NCBI RefSeq assembly: GCF_016287535.1
Contig: NZ_JAEFAJ010000006.1
Location: 1-64,000, forward strand
Direction of reading: 5' to 3'
DNA: 64,000 nt
Source: Ruminococcus sp.
GTDB taxonomy: Bacteria > Bacillota > Clostridia > Oscillospirales > Ruminococcaceae
The notes below the pieces were generated by a model. That model was given only the letters and a program-made list of their open reading frames with translations. It was not told the DNA's origin and did not search any database. The translations under genes were made by a program, and so were the position numbers. This document shows positions 43,292 to 52,260 of this stretch, in pieces (positions within the stretch are counted from its first letter, which is position 1; each line of letters begins with the position of its first letter).

Positions 43292-44613
43292 CAGGCATGA
43301 CCTCCGAGGGAAACGGCGTATGCCGCATTGACGGCATGGCGGTCTTTGTTCCCGGAACAGCTGTGGGAGACATCTGCGATATAAAGATAGTAAAGGTACT
43401 TAAAAGCTATGCCTTCGGTATAGTTGAAAGGCTGATAACGCCCTCTCCCGACCGTACAGAGGACAACTGTCCCGTATATAAAAAATGCGGCGGCTGTCTG
43501 TTCAGACATATCTCCTATGAGGCGGAATGCCGCACCAAAGACGGCATAGTCCGGGACGCTTTTACACGCATTGGCGGACTGTCACCTGCATTTGACAGCT
43601 TCCTCGGTGCCGGAACTACCGGACGCTACCGCAATAAGGCTCAGTATCCCCTTGCCGTCGTTGACGGAAAAGCTGTCTGCGGTTTTTTTGCTCCGCGGAG
43701 CCACAGGCTCGTACCTGTGACGGACTGCGGTCTGCAGCCTGAAATATTCCGGGATATCCTAAAAACAGTCATTGACTATATAAATGAAAAGAAACTGTCT
43801 GTATATAACGAAGAAACCAATACAGGCATACTGCGTCATATCTATATACGCCGTGGAGCCCACTCAGGCGAGATAATGGTCTGTCTTGTGGTACGCAAGG
43901 ATATAGCTCGTCAGGTTTCATCGCTGTGCAGGATACTCACGGAACGCTTCCCGGATATCAGAAGTATAGTGATGAATATAAATCCGAAGAAGACAAATGT
44001 TATACTCGGCGACGAATGTGCAACTCTCTGGGGAAACGATACCATAACCGATACTATGTGCGGAAATACTGTGAAGATATCTCCCCTCTCCTTCTATCAG
44101 GTGAATACCCTACAGGCAGAAAGGCTCTACGCAAAGGCGCTGGAGTATGCTGCTCCCGGCAAAAGCGATGTTATCGCCGACCTTTACTGCGGCGCAGGCA
44201 CTATAGGTCTTTCAATGGCAAAGCAGGCAGTGAAGATAGTCGGTGTTGAAATAGTTCTGCAGGCTGTTGAGAACGCAAAGACAAATGCTGAACTTAACAA
44301 TATCACAAATGCGGATTTTTACTGCGGTGACGCGGGAGAGGTGTTCGGAAAGCTCCGGGAACAGGGCTGCAAGCCGGATATCATAGTGATCGACCCGCCG
44401 AGAAAGGGCTGTTCCCCTGAAACCATAGAAGTAATCGCGGAAGCGGCTCCGAAAAAAATTGTAATGATATCATGCAATCCGGCAACTGCCGCCCGTGACG
44501 CAAAACTCCTGTCAGAAAATGGATATAGTGTTGACATAGTCTGCGGAGTGGATCTGTTTCCAAGAACCGGTCACGTTGAGTGCGTGGTTCTGATGTCAAA
44601 AATAGGCTTATAA
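43255..44613 (+). CDS. rlmD: 23S rRNA (uracil-C5)-methyltransferase RlmD/RumA-like
   Basis: The 452-residue enzyme methylates a uridine in 23S rRNA with SAM. An N-terminal TRAM RNA-binding domain (about 1-60) is followed by a cysteine cluster for an Fe-S centre, CPVYKKCGGCLFRH. The SAM domain has DLYCGAGTIGLSMA near 310, and IDPPRKGCSP and MISCNPATAARD, where the cysteine of SCNPAT is the catalytic nucleophile. The RlmCD specificity (one or two sites) cannot be read from sequence. The start ATG 43255 follows AAGGAGGTGGCTGA inside the end of hemZ; a terminator follows. Confidence 0.92.
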   Translation: MLEKNQVFKAEITGMTSEGNGVCRIDGMAVFVPGTAVGDICDIKIVKVLKSYAFGIVERLITPSPDRTEDNCPVYKKCGGCLFRHISYEAECRTKDGIVRDAFTRIGGLSPAFDSFLGAGTTGRYRNKAQYPLAVVDGKAVCGFFAPRSHRLVPVTDCGLQPEIFRDILKTVIDYINEKKLSVYNEETNTGILRHIYIRRGAHSGEIMVCLVVRKDIARQVSSLCRILTERFPDIRSIVMNINPKKTNVILGDECATLWGNDTITDTMCGNTVKISPLSFYQVNTLQAERLYAKALEYAAPGKSDVIADLYCGAGTIGLSMAKQAVKIVGVEIVLQAVENAKTNAELNNITNADFYCGDAGEVFGKLREQGCKPDIIVIDPPRKGCSPETIEVIAEAAPKKIVMISCNPATAARDAKLLSENGYSVDIVCGVDLFPRTGHVECVVLMSKIGL

Positions 44614-44621
44614 AATCAAGT

Positions 44622-44647
44622 AAACTGCCGGTTATACGGCAGTTTTT
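44622..44647 (+). terminator. Terminator after rlmD
   Basis: AAACTGCCG (44622-44630) pairs with CGGCAGTTT (44637-44645), followed by TTGTTTT. It closes the recJ-rlmD operon. Confidence 0.9.
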
Positions 44648-44770
44648 GTTTTACTTTCATTTGCTATTCTCTAAAGCCGTCAATTAACTGTTTTTTGAAC
44701 ACCTTAACTGTACAACGCAATATTTATATTACAATAATTTAACACATCCGCTCTAAACTGTTTCCTTAAC

Positions 44771-44799
44771 TTGATTTTTCACCGGATTCATGTTATACT
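44771..44799 (+). promoter_or_regulatory. Probable promoter for the CpXC gene
   Basis: TTGATT (44771-44776) and TATACT (44794-44799) are separated by 17 bases, giving a leader of about 180 bases. A second TATAAT at 44952-44957 has only a weak -35. The rest of 44648-44985 shows no gene or clear structure. Confidence 0.6.
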
Positions 44800-44985
44800 A
44801 TATTGTGGCAGCCTGAACGAAGCCGTAAAAAATATAACAGAACTATCATTCTGCCAACAGCCGATGTGCGCTCAGCACAGATTATCCTACTTTGAAATAA
44901 CATATAAAAATACACATATGATACCGGAGCATATTTTTTCACAGCTCTGATATAATGAACAATAAAATGAAAAGAGGAAAAAACT

Positions 44986-45642
44986 ATGTCAAAAAACCAT
45001 CTGGAAAAGATAAAATGTCCCCAGTGTGAACATGAGGACGATATGACTGTATGGGAAAGTGTAAATACTGACGATAATCCTGAGATGAAGGAGCTTGTGA
45101 GGAATCAGCAGGCATTTATATACCACTGTCCTGAATGCGGAAAGGATTCTGTCGTTTTCTATCCTATGTTTTACCATGAACCGAAAAAAGGATTCCTCAT
45201 TAATTTTGTCCCTGAGTACTCTAATGCCGCGATCAGCTTTATGAAAGACCTCAGTCATGATCCCTACGACGAAAAGCTTCCTCTTGAGTCAAACTGCCAG
45301 AAGCGTGTTGTATTCAACATCAACCAGCTCCATGAAAAGCTCCTTATACTCGATGAAGGTCTTGATGACAGGGCAGTAGAGCTGACAAAGCTCTTTATAA
45401 TTGCTGAGATAATGAACAAGGACCGTGAGCATAAGATCGAAGAGATATACCTGAACAAAGAAAAAGACGGGTCCCTTAAATTTGCAGTATTATTCAATAA
45501 CAACGAATGGGGACGTACTGAATTCATACGCAGCAACTACGATCTCATCGTTGACAAATTCAAGGTCGAGCTCCTTTCTTCCGATGAAGTACGTATAAAT
45601 ACTCAGTGGGCTATGGATATCATGAATAAAAAAATAAAGTGA
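44986..45642 (+). CDS. CpXC-domain protein
   Basis: The 218-residue soluble protein begins with a CpXC zinc-binding domain: IKCPQCEHEDDMTVWESVNT and, some 35 residues later, YHCPECGKDSVVFYPMFYHE. Domains of this type occur in uncharacterised bacterial proteins, often together with other binding domains. The C-terminal two thirds (about 85-218) is helical and acidic with no recognised motif. The start ATG 44986 follows AAAAGAGGAAAAAACT. The gene appears monocistronic. Confidence 0.8.
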   Translation: MSKNHLEKIKCPQCEHEDDMTVWESVNTDDNPEMKELVRNQQAFIYHCPECGKDSVVFYPMFYHEPKKGFLINFVPEYSNAAISFMKDLSHDPYDEKLPLESNCQKRVVFNINQLHEKLLILDEGLDDRAVELTKLFIIAEIMNKDREHKIEEIYLNKEKDGSLKFAVLFNNNEWGRTEFIRSNYDLIVDKFKVELLSSDEVRINTQWAMDIMNKKIK

Positions 45643-45682
45643 TCCGGAACAATAAGTAAATAATATACACATATATATACTA

Positions 45683-45711
45683 TTGATTTTATCCTATCAA
45701 TATGGTATAAT
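45683..45711 (+). promoter_or_regulatory. Sigma-A promoter for the structured leader and GGDEF gene
   Basis: TTGATT (45683-45688) and TATAAT (45706-45711) are separated by 17 bases. Transcription would start near 45718, leaving a leader of about 260 bases before the GTG start at 45979. Confidence 0.75.
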
Positions 45712-45723
45712 TAGCGTATACTC

Positions 45724-45800
45724 AATAATCGCTGCGAAGTGGTTATTCAGCTTAGCTTTGTTCGGAAAGCCCGACTTCTTTAATAATGAAGAAGCTTTTT
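45724..45800 (+). terminator. Leader hairpins ending in a possible attenuator
   Basis: Three small hairpins follow each other: AATAATC/GGTTATT (45724-45747), GCTTT/AAAGC (45755-45770) and CTTCTT/AAGAAG (45775-45794). The last is followed by CTTTTT, an AT-rich intrinsic-terminator shape. It could stop transcription early in the leader. Confidence 0.5.
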
Positions 45801-45816
45801 AACGCTGCACTTTTTT

Positions 45817-45941
45817 ATGTCAGGCTCATTTTGCCCTTCAGGGCAAAACAAGGTGCAGGAATATCATTCTTGCACCTTGACAACTGAAAAACGGCTTTTC
45901 AAGCTTAGTAAAAAGCCGTTTTTCAGTTGCTGAGCTGACAT
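45817..45941 (+). ncRNA. Compact four-way-junction RNA in the GGDEF leader
   Basis: A closing stem pairs ATGTCAGGCTCA (45817-45828, one bulged G) with TGAGCTGACAT (45931-45941). Inside it are three hairpins with almost no linkers: TTTTGCCC/GGGCAAAA (45829-45848); CAAGGTGCA/TGCACCTTG, extendable to 14 bp (45849-45879); and CAACTGAAAAACGGCTTTT with its complement at 45911-45929 (one near-perfect stem of about 19 bp, 45881-45929). Only A45880 and C45930 are unpaired between helices. It ends 37 bases before the GTG start. No known riboswitch consensus was recognised. The third hairpin could also terminate. Confidence 0.6.
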
Positions 45942-45978
45942 CGGTCAATAATATATTTCAGGAAAGGGAGCTGATGGA

Positions 45979-47041
45979 GTGTTCAGGGATATTGTACAGA
46001 TGAGCTACCTTATTATTGTGACGGATGTTGTATTGTTCTTCTTTCTTATGTTCAATTCGACACTTTCTGCCAAACGCAAATCAAAATTCATACTCTGTAC
46101 TATCATGTCATTTGTAATGGTGATATGCAATATAGTAAACTATACCTACAGCGGCAGCGGTAAACACATCTTACTGATGAAGATATTCTCCGCAATAAGC
46201 TTCTCTATAAGCGGACCGGTAACACTTCCCTTCATTTTTGTGACAGGGGTATTAAAAAAACGAACTCGTATCGTTATACAGGTGCTGGCTCTTATAAACG
46301 TGATACTCAGCTTTATAAGCATTTTCAACGGCTGTATATTCAAATTTGACAGTACGGGCATCCGTTCATTGGGAACGCTCGGATTTATCCCGTATCTTTT
46401 CAGTTTCATATACATAGCCGTACTTCTTTCGACTGCCATAGTCAAATTCAGACTGGGCTTCAAGCACGAAAGCGTTTTCATACTGGCTCTTTCGCTTGGC
46501 ATAGTCATTGCCGTGGTAATGAACGCGCTGCTGCATTACAAGTTCCTTATAAGCGGTATGGCAGCTCTTTCATGTACTTTTTACTATATGTTCTTCACTA
46601 CTGAAACTCTTACACGAGACGCTCTTACAGATGCATTCAACCGTCATTCCTTCTATAATGATATCAAGGATATGCAGAAAAGGCAGATGTATATCGCGTC
46701 TATCGACCTTAACGGACTGAAAAGAATAAATGATACCTACGGACATGATGCCGGAGACAAGGCTATTCTTGCAGTAGCCGAAAGCGCTTCCGAAGTGCTC
46801 CCAGTAAGATGCCGCTTCTACAGAATGGGCGGAGACGAGTTTGAGGTGCTCTATCCCAACGCAACATATACAGAAGTTGAACTAAACATGAAGCATCTGA
46901 AAGAAACTGTAAATAAAAGAGGCTACAGTATTGCTGTAGGATTCGGAGAATTCAAAAAGGGCATGAAGCTGGACGATGTCATCAGAGAAGTTGACGCGAT
47001 AATGTATGAGGACAAGGCTCAGATGAAAGCCGCCGGTGAAT
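45979..47041 (+). CDS. Membrane diguanylate cyclase (GGDEF)
   Basis: The likely start is GTG 45979 behind GGAAAGGGAGC; an ATG at 45974 opens only a 9-codon frame. The 354-residue product has about six hydrophobic segments in its first 205 residues, forming a membrane sensor module with no recognised family. The GGDEF domain (about 205-350) has ASIDLNGLKRINDTYGHDAG and CRFYRMGGDEFEVL, so c-di-GMP synthesis is expected. No RxxD inhibitory site stands in the usual place before GGDEF. It is transcribed behind the unusual structured leader at 45724-45941 and followed by a terminator shared with the convergent anti-sigma gene. The stop codon is at 47041-47043; coordinates here end at its first base. 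Confidence 0.88.
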
Positions 47042-47105
47042 GATACAGGCAGCCGCTTTCAAAAAGCCATTCTGTAACAAGTCATTCAGACGAAATATAA
47101 TGCAC

Positions 47106-47138
47106 AAAAACGTCCGGGAATACTCCCGGACGTTTTTT
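47106..47138. terminator. Bidirectional terminator
   Basis: ACGTCCGGGA and TCCCGGACGT form a perfect stem flanked by A- and T-runs, between the GGDEF gene and the anti-sigma gene, whose stop codon lies at its right edge. Confidence 0.92.
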
Positions 47139-47838
47139 ATTTGAGGTAGTCTCCCCATTTGTCCTGTGCGGCTTTCATAAGCTCTTCTATCTGGTCATGG
47201 TTTTCACTTATTATCTGCTTGGCTTTCTCATCGTTATCATGCACTTTATACCCAATTGGGTCAAATTCAACGGACTCGGTTATAGGTATACTGTAACCCG
47301 CGGAATCCGTTCTTATTACGGCCACATACTTGATATCACCTGTAATTCTCGGAATTATCCTCAGTTCCGTAACTTTTTTATCCTTTTGATACCAGATATA
47401 AAGCTTTCCTCTGAAAAATTCAAGATATTTAGGCATAACTACATTATAACAATAGTCGCCGTTCAATTCCTGATAAAGCTTTCCGTCATCTGTATTATAT
47501 TCAGCCATACCAAATGAATAGTCCTTGTACGGCAGGAACTTAAGCTTTATCCACGCCACGTTCACAGCCACTGCTGCTGCAAGCAGAAAAATCAGTATTC
47601 TTCTGTAAAGCTTACCCTTTTTAAGCTTTTTCCCTACTTTTTTGAAAGTCTCGCTCTCAGTAGGCATTTTTTCAGCCGCCCTTTCGGGTATTTCCACCTG
47701 CTCGCAAAGCAGGCGGCAGTCCTCACAGCTGCGGATATGCTCCTCCACAAGATCCTTCGTCTCCTCGCTGCATATATCCTCCTTGTACAGCGGCAGCAGG
47801 TCAACTATAACATTACAGGGTATTTTTTTTTCTGTCAT
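47137..47838 (-). CDS. Zinc-finger anti-sigma factor, membrane-anchored
   Basis: The 233-residue protein starts MTEKKIPCNVIVDLLPLYKE and has the zf-HC2 (ZAS) zinc site HIRSCEDCRLLC near residues 34-45, the N-terminal domain that binds ECF sigma factors. A membrane helix (ILIFLLAAAVAVNVAWI) lies near residue 85, then an extracellular domain of about 130 residues of unknown ligand. It overlaps the sigma gene by 4 bases (ATGA), as is usual for a sigma/anti-sigma pair. The signal it senses cannot be told. Confidence 0.88.
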   Translation of the reverse strand: MTEKKIPCNVIVDLLPLYKEDICSEETKDLVEEHIRSCEDCRLLCEQVEIPERAAEKMPTESETFKKVGKKLKKGKLYRRILIFLLAAAVAVNVAWIKLKFLPYKDYSFGMAEYNTDDGKLYQELNGDYCYNVVMPKYLEFFRGKLYIWYQKDKKVTELRIIPRITGDIKYVAVIRTDSAGYSIPITESVEFDPIGYKVHDNDEKAKQIISENHDQIEELMKAAQDKWGDYLK

Positions 47839-48332
47839 AAAAGTCCCTCCTTTTTCAGAAGCTGCAAAAGCTTCTGCTTAGCCCGGTAATAGGTCACGCC
47901 TGCCCAGTTCTCGCTTTTGCCGAATACCTTGGCGATGTCGGCATATTTCAGCTCCGCGAAAACACGCAGGGTAAAGACCTCGCGGTACGGCTCGTCAAGC
48001 TCGTGAAGAAGATGATGTATGCGCAGGGCGGTATCCCTGTCGGCAAAGCAGTTCTCTATGCTGACCTGCGAAACAGGCTCGTTTATATCACTGAGCGGAA
48101 GATCGCGGCTCTCAGCCTTTTTCAGACGGTCGTACCAGAGATTTCTTGCAATGGTATACAGCCACGTCTTTACGGAGCAGTCCCCCCTGAAGCTGTCGGC
48201 GCTGGTCATGGCTTTCAGCATGGTATCCTGCAAAATGTCCTTCGCAAGCTGCTCGCTGCGGCACATCCTCAGGATAAAGGCGTAAAGGTCGGTACTGTAT
48301 TTTTCGTATATCTCGTGAAGTTCCTGCTTCAT
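47835..48332 (-). CDS. ECF-type RNA polymerase sigma factor
   Basis: The 165-residue protein has region 2 (YEKYSTDLYAFILRMCRSEQ, AKDILQDTMLKAM, SVKTWLYTIARNLWYDRLKK) and region 4 (LLHELDEPYREVFTLRVFAE, YADIAKVFGKSENWAGVTYY), the two-domain layout of extracytoplasmic-function sigma factors. It lacks regions 1 and 3. It is the partner of the anti-sigma factor encoded directly behind it, and the first gene of the pair. The start ATG 48332 follows AGGGGGTGAGAAG. Confidence 0.92.
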   Translation of the reverse strand: MKQELHEIYEKYSTDLYAFILRMCRSEQLAKDILQDTMLKAMTSADSFRGDCSVKTWLYTIARNLWYDRLKKAESRDLPLSDINEPVSQVSIENCFADRDTALRIHHLLHELDEPYREVFTLRVFAELKYADIAKVFGKSENWAGVTYYRAKQKLLQLLKKEGLL

Positions 48333-48420
48333 CTTCTCACCCCCTTCACTTACTTAGACGAATGACTTTTGGTTTTATTACAGAAAAATCATAAAGGCAG
48401 ACAAAATGTCCGCCGAAAAA

Positions 48421-48532
48421 TTTGTAGAGGCGAACAGCGTTCGTCCGTAAAATCGCATTGTGACCTGCGTGGCGCACACTGTGCGCCACTGCAGTTTTAA
48501 TTGCTCATTGCGCATTATGAATTACGCATTAA
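48421..48532. repeat. Composite dispersed repeat overlapping the end of ligA
   Basis: TTTGTAGAGGCGAACAGCG (48421-48439) is related in style to the CCCTACA-type repeats at 52294-52361. A perfect palindrome GTGGCGCACA-C-TGTGCGCCAC follows (48469-48489). ATTGCTCATTGCGCATTATG and AATTACGCATTAA (48500-48532) form a direct/inverted short repeat whose minus strand carries the last codons and stop of ligA. Confidence 0.65.
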
Positions 48533-50477
48533 CAAGGGCTTGGAACTCCTCCTCGGTTATTATCGGCACTCCGAGCTCCTTTGCGGTCTTGTTCTTGGTG
48601 GAATTTGAAGTATTATCATTATTTATCAGGTAGTCCGTCTTTGAGGACACAGAGCCTGCCGCCTTACCGCCGTTCTGCTCAATGAAGGCTTTCAGTTCAT
48701 TCCTGTTCTTCCATATATGCACGGAACCCGTTATAACAAAGGTCTTGCCTGCTATTGAGGAGCCGCTGTTTACAGCAGCAGCTTCCTCTATGGTGAGTTC
48801 CGCAAGCAGGTTACGGAACTCTGCAATATTCTTCTCGTCAGCGAAGAACCTGACATAGTCATTTGCAAGGACCTCTCCTATTCCGTCTATAGCCGTAAGT
48901 TCAGCCGCGGTAAGGTGCTCCAGCTCCTCTGCCGTGGGATATTCGGCACAGATGAGCCTTGAAGCCTGCCTGCCTATATTTGGTATACCCATAGCATAAA
49001 GCACACGGCTAAGCTCGGTCTTACGGGAAACCTCAACTGCATCGGCAAGCTTCTGATAGGACTTTTCGCCGAAGCCATCAAGCACAACTATCTTGAATTT
49101 ATAGTCGTCAAGGTGATAGAAATCCCTGAACTCACGGACAAAGCCCTCGGAAACAAGAGTTTCTATGGTAGCAGTGGACATACCTACAATGTTCATGGCG
49201 TCACGCTGCACAAAATGCTCAAATTTGCCTATATGCTTTGCAGCACAGTCCTTATTCGGACAGACAAGTGTCTCAACATCCTCGTCGGAAGTCCGTATTT
49301 CCGTTCTGCCGCCGCATACCGGGCATATCTCAGGTATCTCAAGGCTTCCGGAAGCGGTCTTGTTTTCAAGTACCTGAGGGATTATCATATTCGCCTTGAA
49401 TATGGTCAGGGTGTCGCCTATACCGAGACGGAGCTGCTTAACGATACTAAGATTGTGTACGGAAGCACGTGATACCGTGGTACCTTCAAGCTCCACAGAG
49501 TCAAATATGGCAACAGGATTGAGCAGTCCCGTGCGGCTTGCCGACCACTCAACCTCGCGGAGAACAGTGTCCGCTGTCTCGTCGCGCCATTTGAAAGCGA
49601 TACCGTTTCTCGGCGCGTGAGAGGTCTCTCCGAGGCTCAGACCGTAAGCCACATCGTCGTACATGAGCACAAGTCCGTCCGAGGGAAATTCATTTTCAGC
49701 AACAGCCTTTTCAAAGTCGGAAACCGCCCCCTCAACGGTGTCAGCAGTCACAGTTATACCGTAAACGCGCTGAAAACCCTGTGTTTCAAGCCAGTCAAGA
49801 CGGCGCGAGAAGGAGTTCTCCTCATAGCCCTCGGCTGAAACGAGATTGAAGGCGAAGAAATTGATATTTCTCTCGGCAGTCACCCTCGAATCAAGGTTAC
49901 GGACAGTTCCGACGCAGAGATTGCGGGGATTCTTGTATTTTGAGCCGTCGTCGATCTCGGCGTTCACCCGCTCAAAGTCCTTATATTTCATCAGGGACTC
50001 GCCGCGGACAACAAGTCTTCCCTTGAATGGTATCTTTGCAGGTATACCTATTATATGCCGGGCATTGGCAGTGATGTCCTCTCCTATCTCGCCGTTTCCG
50101 CGTGTAACAGCCTGTTCGAGCTCGCCGTTGCTGTAGGTGAGTACCAGAGTAAGTCCGTCAAGCTTCCAGCTGAGAAAGCCTTTATGCTCACCCAGCCAGC
50201 TTTTCAGCTCCTCAACGCTCTTGGTCTTGTCAAGGGAGAGCATTTTTGTGGTATGCTTTATTTTCTGAAGTCCGGAGGACACCTCATAGCCTACCTGCTG
50301 AGTACGGCTGCCGCTGAGTATGACACCGGTCTTTTTTTCAAGAGCATCAAGCTCATCGTAAAGCTCGTCGTACTGCTTGTCTGACATTATCTCAACGCCT
50401 GTATTGTAGTATGCGTCAGAAGCCTTTGCCAGCAGCTCGTTCAGCTCCTTCATTCTGTTTATATCATTATTAGCCAT
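48522..50477 (-). CDS. ligA: NAD-dependent DNA ligase
   Basis: The 651-residue enzyme seals nicks in replication and repair using NAD+. The N-terminal Ia domain (YYNTGVEIMSDKQYDELYDE) binds NMN; the adenylated lysine lies in SWKLDG (Lys105). The OB fold, a four-cysteine zinc finger (CPVCGGRTEIRTSDEDVETL then CPNKDC, near 390-420), helix-hairpin-helix repeats and a C-terminal BRCT domain (about 575-650, SIAGKTFVITGSVHIWKNRN) follow in the usual order. The Ia domain and overall sequence are more divergent than those of housekeeping LigA, so a second ligA copy elsewhere is possible. The final residues and stop lie within a dispersed repeat. Confidence 0.92.
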   Translation of the reverse strand: MANNDINRMKELNELLAKASDAYYNTGVEIMSDKQYDELYDELDALEKKTGVILSGSRTQQVGYEVSSGLQKIKHTTKMLSLDKTKSVEELKSWLGEHKGFLSWKLDGLTLVLTYSNGELEQAVTRGNGEIGEDITANARHIIGIPAKIPFKGRLVVRGESLMKYKDFERVNAEIDDGSKYKNPRNLCVGTVRNLDSRVTAERNINFFAFNLVSAEGYEENSFSRRLDWLETQGFQRVYGITVTADTVEGAVSDFEKAVAENEFPSDGLVLMYDDVAYGLSLGETSHAPRNGIAFKWRDETADTVLREVEWSASRTGLLNPVAIFDSVELEGTTVSRASVHNLSIVKQLRLGIGDTLTIFKANMIIPQVLENKTASGSLEIPEICPVCGGRTEIRTSDEDVETLVCPNKDCAAKHIGKFEHFVQRDAMNIVGMSTATIETLVSEGFVREFRDFYHLDDYKFKIVVLDGFGEKSYQKLADAVEVSRKTELSRVLYAMGIPNIGRQASRLICAEYPTAEELEHLTAAELTAIDGIGEVLANDYVRFFADEKNIAEFRNLLAELTIEEAAAVNSGSSIAGKTFVITGSVHIWKNRNELKAFIEQNGGKAAGSVSSKTDYLINNDNTSNSTKNKTAKELGVPIITEEEFQALVNA

Positions 50478-50571
50478 AATTGCAGACTCCTTATTTCAAT
50501 ATAACACTATTATACCATGAATTCCATTAAAAAGCCATACCAAAAGATAAAAAGAGTTATGACTGCGGATA

Positions 50572-50600
50572 TTGACGTAATGCGGGGAAACTGGTATAAT
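50572..50600 (+). promoter_or_regulatory. Sigma-A promoter for the zinc-ribbon protein
   Basis: TTGACG (50572-50577) and TATAAT (50595-50600) are separated by 17 bases, about 95 bases before the start. Confidence 0.8.
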
Positions 50601-50694
50601 TTATTTAAGCCGTTTGCTTTTTGTGCTATGGCTTGACAGGGTAAATCAGATTATATCATGAAGATCATTAAATTGAAAGGCAGGGATATTTTTT

Positions 50695-51939
50695 ATGGGG
50701 TATAATTTTTTTAACATCAAAGAAGTTCCGGAAGCTTTTAACTGCAAATTAAATGAGTTCAGAGCATCGCTCGGAGCTGCTGTAGGCAAGGGAAAGAACA
50801 TAACCTTTGCAGATAATGATATTACATATACTCTGAAGCTTCAGCATGACAGGCTCTCCAAGAAAGGGCTCGAGCTTGACTACGATATCTATTCCAGAGA
50901 TGAGGGCAAAAACAAATTCATAGCAGGCAGCAACTGGAGAGACGCTCACTATGAAAGTACCGTCTGCTTTAATCAAAGCGGAATAAAGCGAAAAGTCACG
51001 AAGGGCGGAAAAACCAAGTATAAAGACGACCATAAGAGCGTTTTATACGAAACGATAACCGATGTGGTCACAGGTTCACATCCTGACAATGACCCCTTCT
51101 GCTGTCCGAACTGCGGTGCGGTCTCAACTGTTGCCGGGCTTCAGAACGGCTGTCCTCACTGCGGAACAAGATTTCAGATAGATGACCTTTTCCCTAAGGT
51201 CACATCATATTATTTTTTAGATAGTCCCGGAATGACAAAAAAAGAATTCATGTCGGGATATATGGTTTCATATGCCATTACTGTCATTGCCATGTTTATT
51301 CTTTGCCTTGTGCTTCACAAAAGTATAGGATATTATATCGGCGCTGCCATAGGAAGCATTTTTATTGCGTATATTCTGTATGCATATTTTCTGCTTATGA
51401 AGCTTATCGCGGGAGCAATTTCCTCTGCAGGAAAAATGGGAACAGCAGGTTCACGAAGCAAATTTGAGAAACGAATGAAAAAGATAAGTCCCGAGTTTTC
51501 TTATGAGTATTTTACCAGCAAGACATTGTCCCTTATCAAAACGGCTGTGTTTTCCGAGGACGAGAGTGAGCTTTTGTTTTATGAAGGTGCAAAGCTTGAT
51601 CCGAAGATGAAGGACATTATTGATCTGAATTACGGCGGTGCGTTAGGCTGCAAAAGCATACGTGAAGAGGGCAATTTTGTAACGGTCGAAACAAAGGCTT
51701 ATTTTGACGTGCTTTATGCAAGCGGTGACAAGGTGTTTTTCAAAAAGCAGATCTTCAGCGCAGTATTAAAACGCCGCACTGATATCCCTGTGAATTTCAA
51801 CTTTTCCATGACGAAGATCTCATGCCCGTCCTGCGGTGCAAGTTTTGATGCAACGAAAAACAGAAACTGTCCGTACTGCGGAAGCAAGTATGAGATAACC
51901 ACTGATGACTGGGCTTTAGTGGAGCTGAAATACATTTAA
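50695..51939 (+). CDS. Membrane protein with two zinc ribbons, Tim44-like fold possible
   Basis: The 414-residue protein has one zinc ribbon near residue 140 (CCPNCGAVSTV...GCPHCGTRF) and another at the C-terminus (CPSCGASFDATKNRNCPYCG). Two membrane helices lie between about 190 and 240 (MVSYAITVIAMFILCLVL and a second in GAAIGSIFIAYILYAYFLLM). The segment after them (about 255-385), with FSYEYFTSKTLSLIKTAVFS, resembles Tim44-like lipid- or protein-binding domains. The role is unknown. It has its own promoter and is followed by a small gene in the same direction. Confidence 0.75.
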   Translation: MGYNFFNIKEVPEAFNCKLNEFRASLGAAVGKGKNITFADNDITYTLKLQHDRLSKKGLELDYDIYSRDEGKNKFIAGSNWRDAHYESTVCFNQSGIKRKVTKGGKTKYKDDHKSVLYETITDVVTGSHPDNDPFCCPNCGAVSTVAGLQNGCPHCGTRFQIDDLFPKVTSYYFLDSPGMTKKEFMSGYMVSYAITVIAMFILCLVLHKSIGYYIGAAIGSIFIAYILYAYFLLMKLIAGAISSAGKMGTAGSRSKFEKRMKKISPEFSYEYFTSKTLSLIKTAVFSEDESELLFYEGAKLDPKMKDIIDLNYGGALGCKSIREEGNFVTVETKAYFDVLYASGDKVFFKKQIFSAVLKRRTDIPVNFNFSMTKISCPSCGASFDATKNRNCPYCGSKYEITTDDWALVELKYI

Positions 51940-51989
51940 GCCGTTAGCTTTTGAAGCTGATATGATAAATTACAATTCAGAGGTGAATC

Positions 51990-52226
51990 ATGGATAAACA
52001 TACAGAAATGTTGGGAAAAATCAAGAGCAGAGAAGACTTTCTTGAATTTATGAGCTTTTTCATAACGGCAACACAAGATGTATCTTTAAAGAATTATGTG
52101 GAGGCGCTGGCAGCATGGGCAGCGGATATGGACGGGTATTACAAAAATTGCGGAAAAGAAGTGCCGACGGATATTAACTGGAATTTTATCGCCACTCTTC
52201 TTTACACAGGCAGTATTTATGAATAA
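51990..52226 (+). CDS. Small acidic protein, DUF7660-like
   Basis: The 78-residue protein starts at ATG 51990 behind CAGAGGTGAATC. KSREDFLEFMSFFI, ALAAWAADMDGYYKNCGKEV and INWNFIATLLYTGSIYE match the DUF7660 pattern (a helix, WxxDMDGYYKN, and YE at the end), a family of small proteins without known function. It lies 50 bases after the zinc-ribbon gene and probably shares its transcript. Confidence 0.65.
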   Translation: MDKHTEMLGKIKSREDFLEFMSFFITATQDVSLKNYVEALAAWAADMDGYYKNCGKEVPTDINWNFIATLLYTGSIYE

Positions 52227-52260
52227 AATAATGCTGCTTCCAATTCTGATACACCTCACC

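Noticed and set aside
45718..45941. c-di-GMP riboswitch before the GGDEF gene
   Set aside because: Neither the GEMM-I nor the c-di-GMP-II consensus could be found; the leader is reported as an unassigned structure instead.
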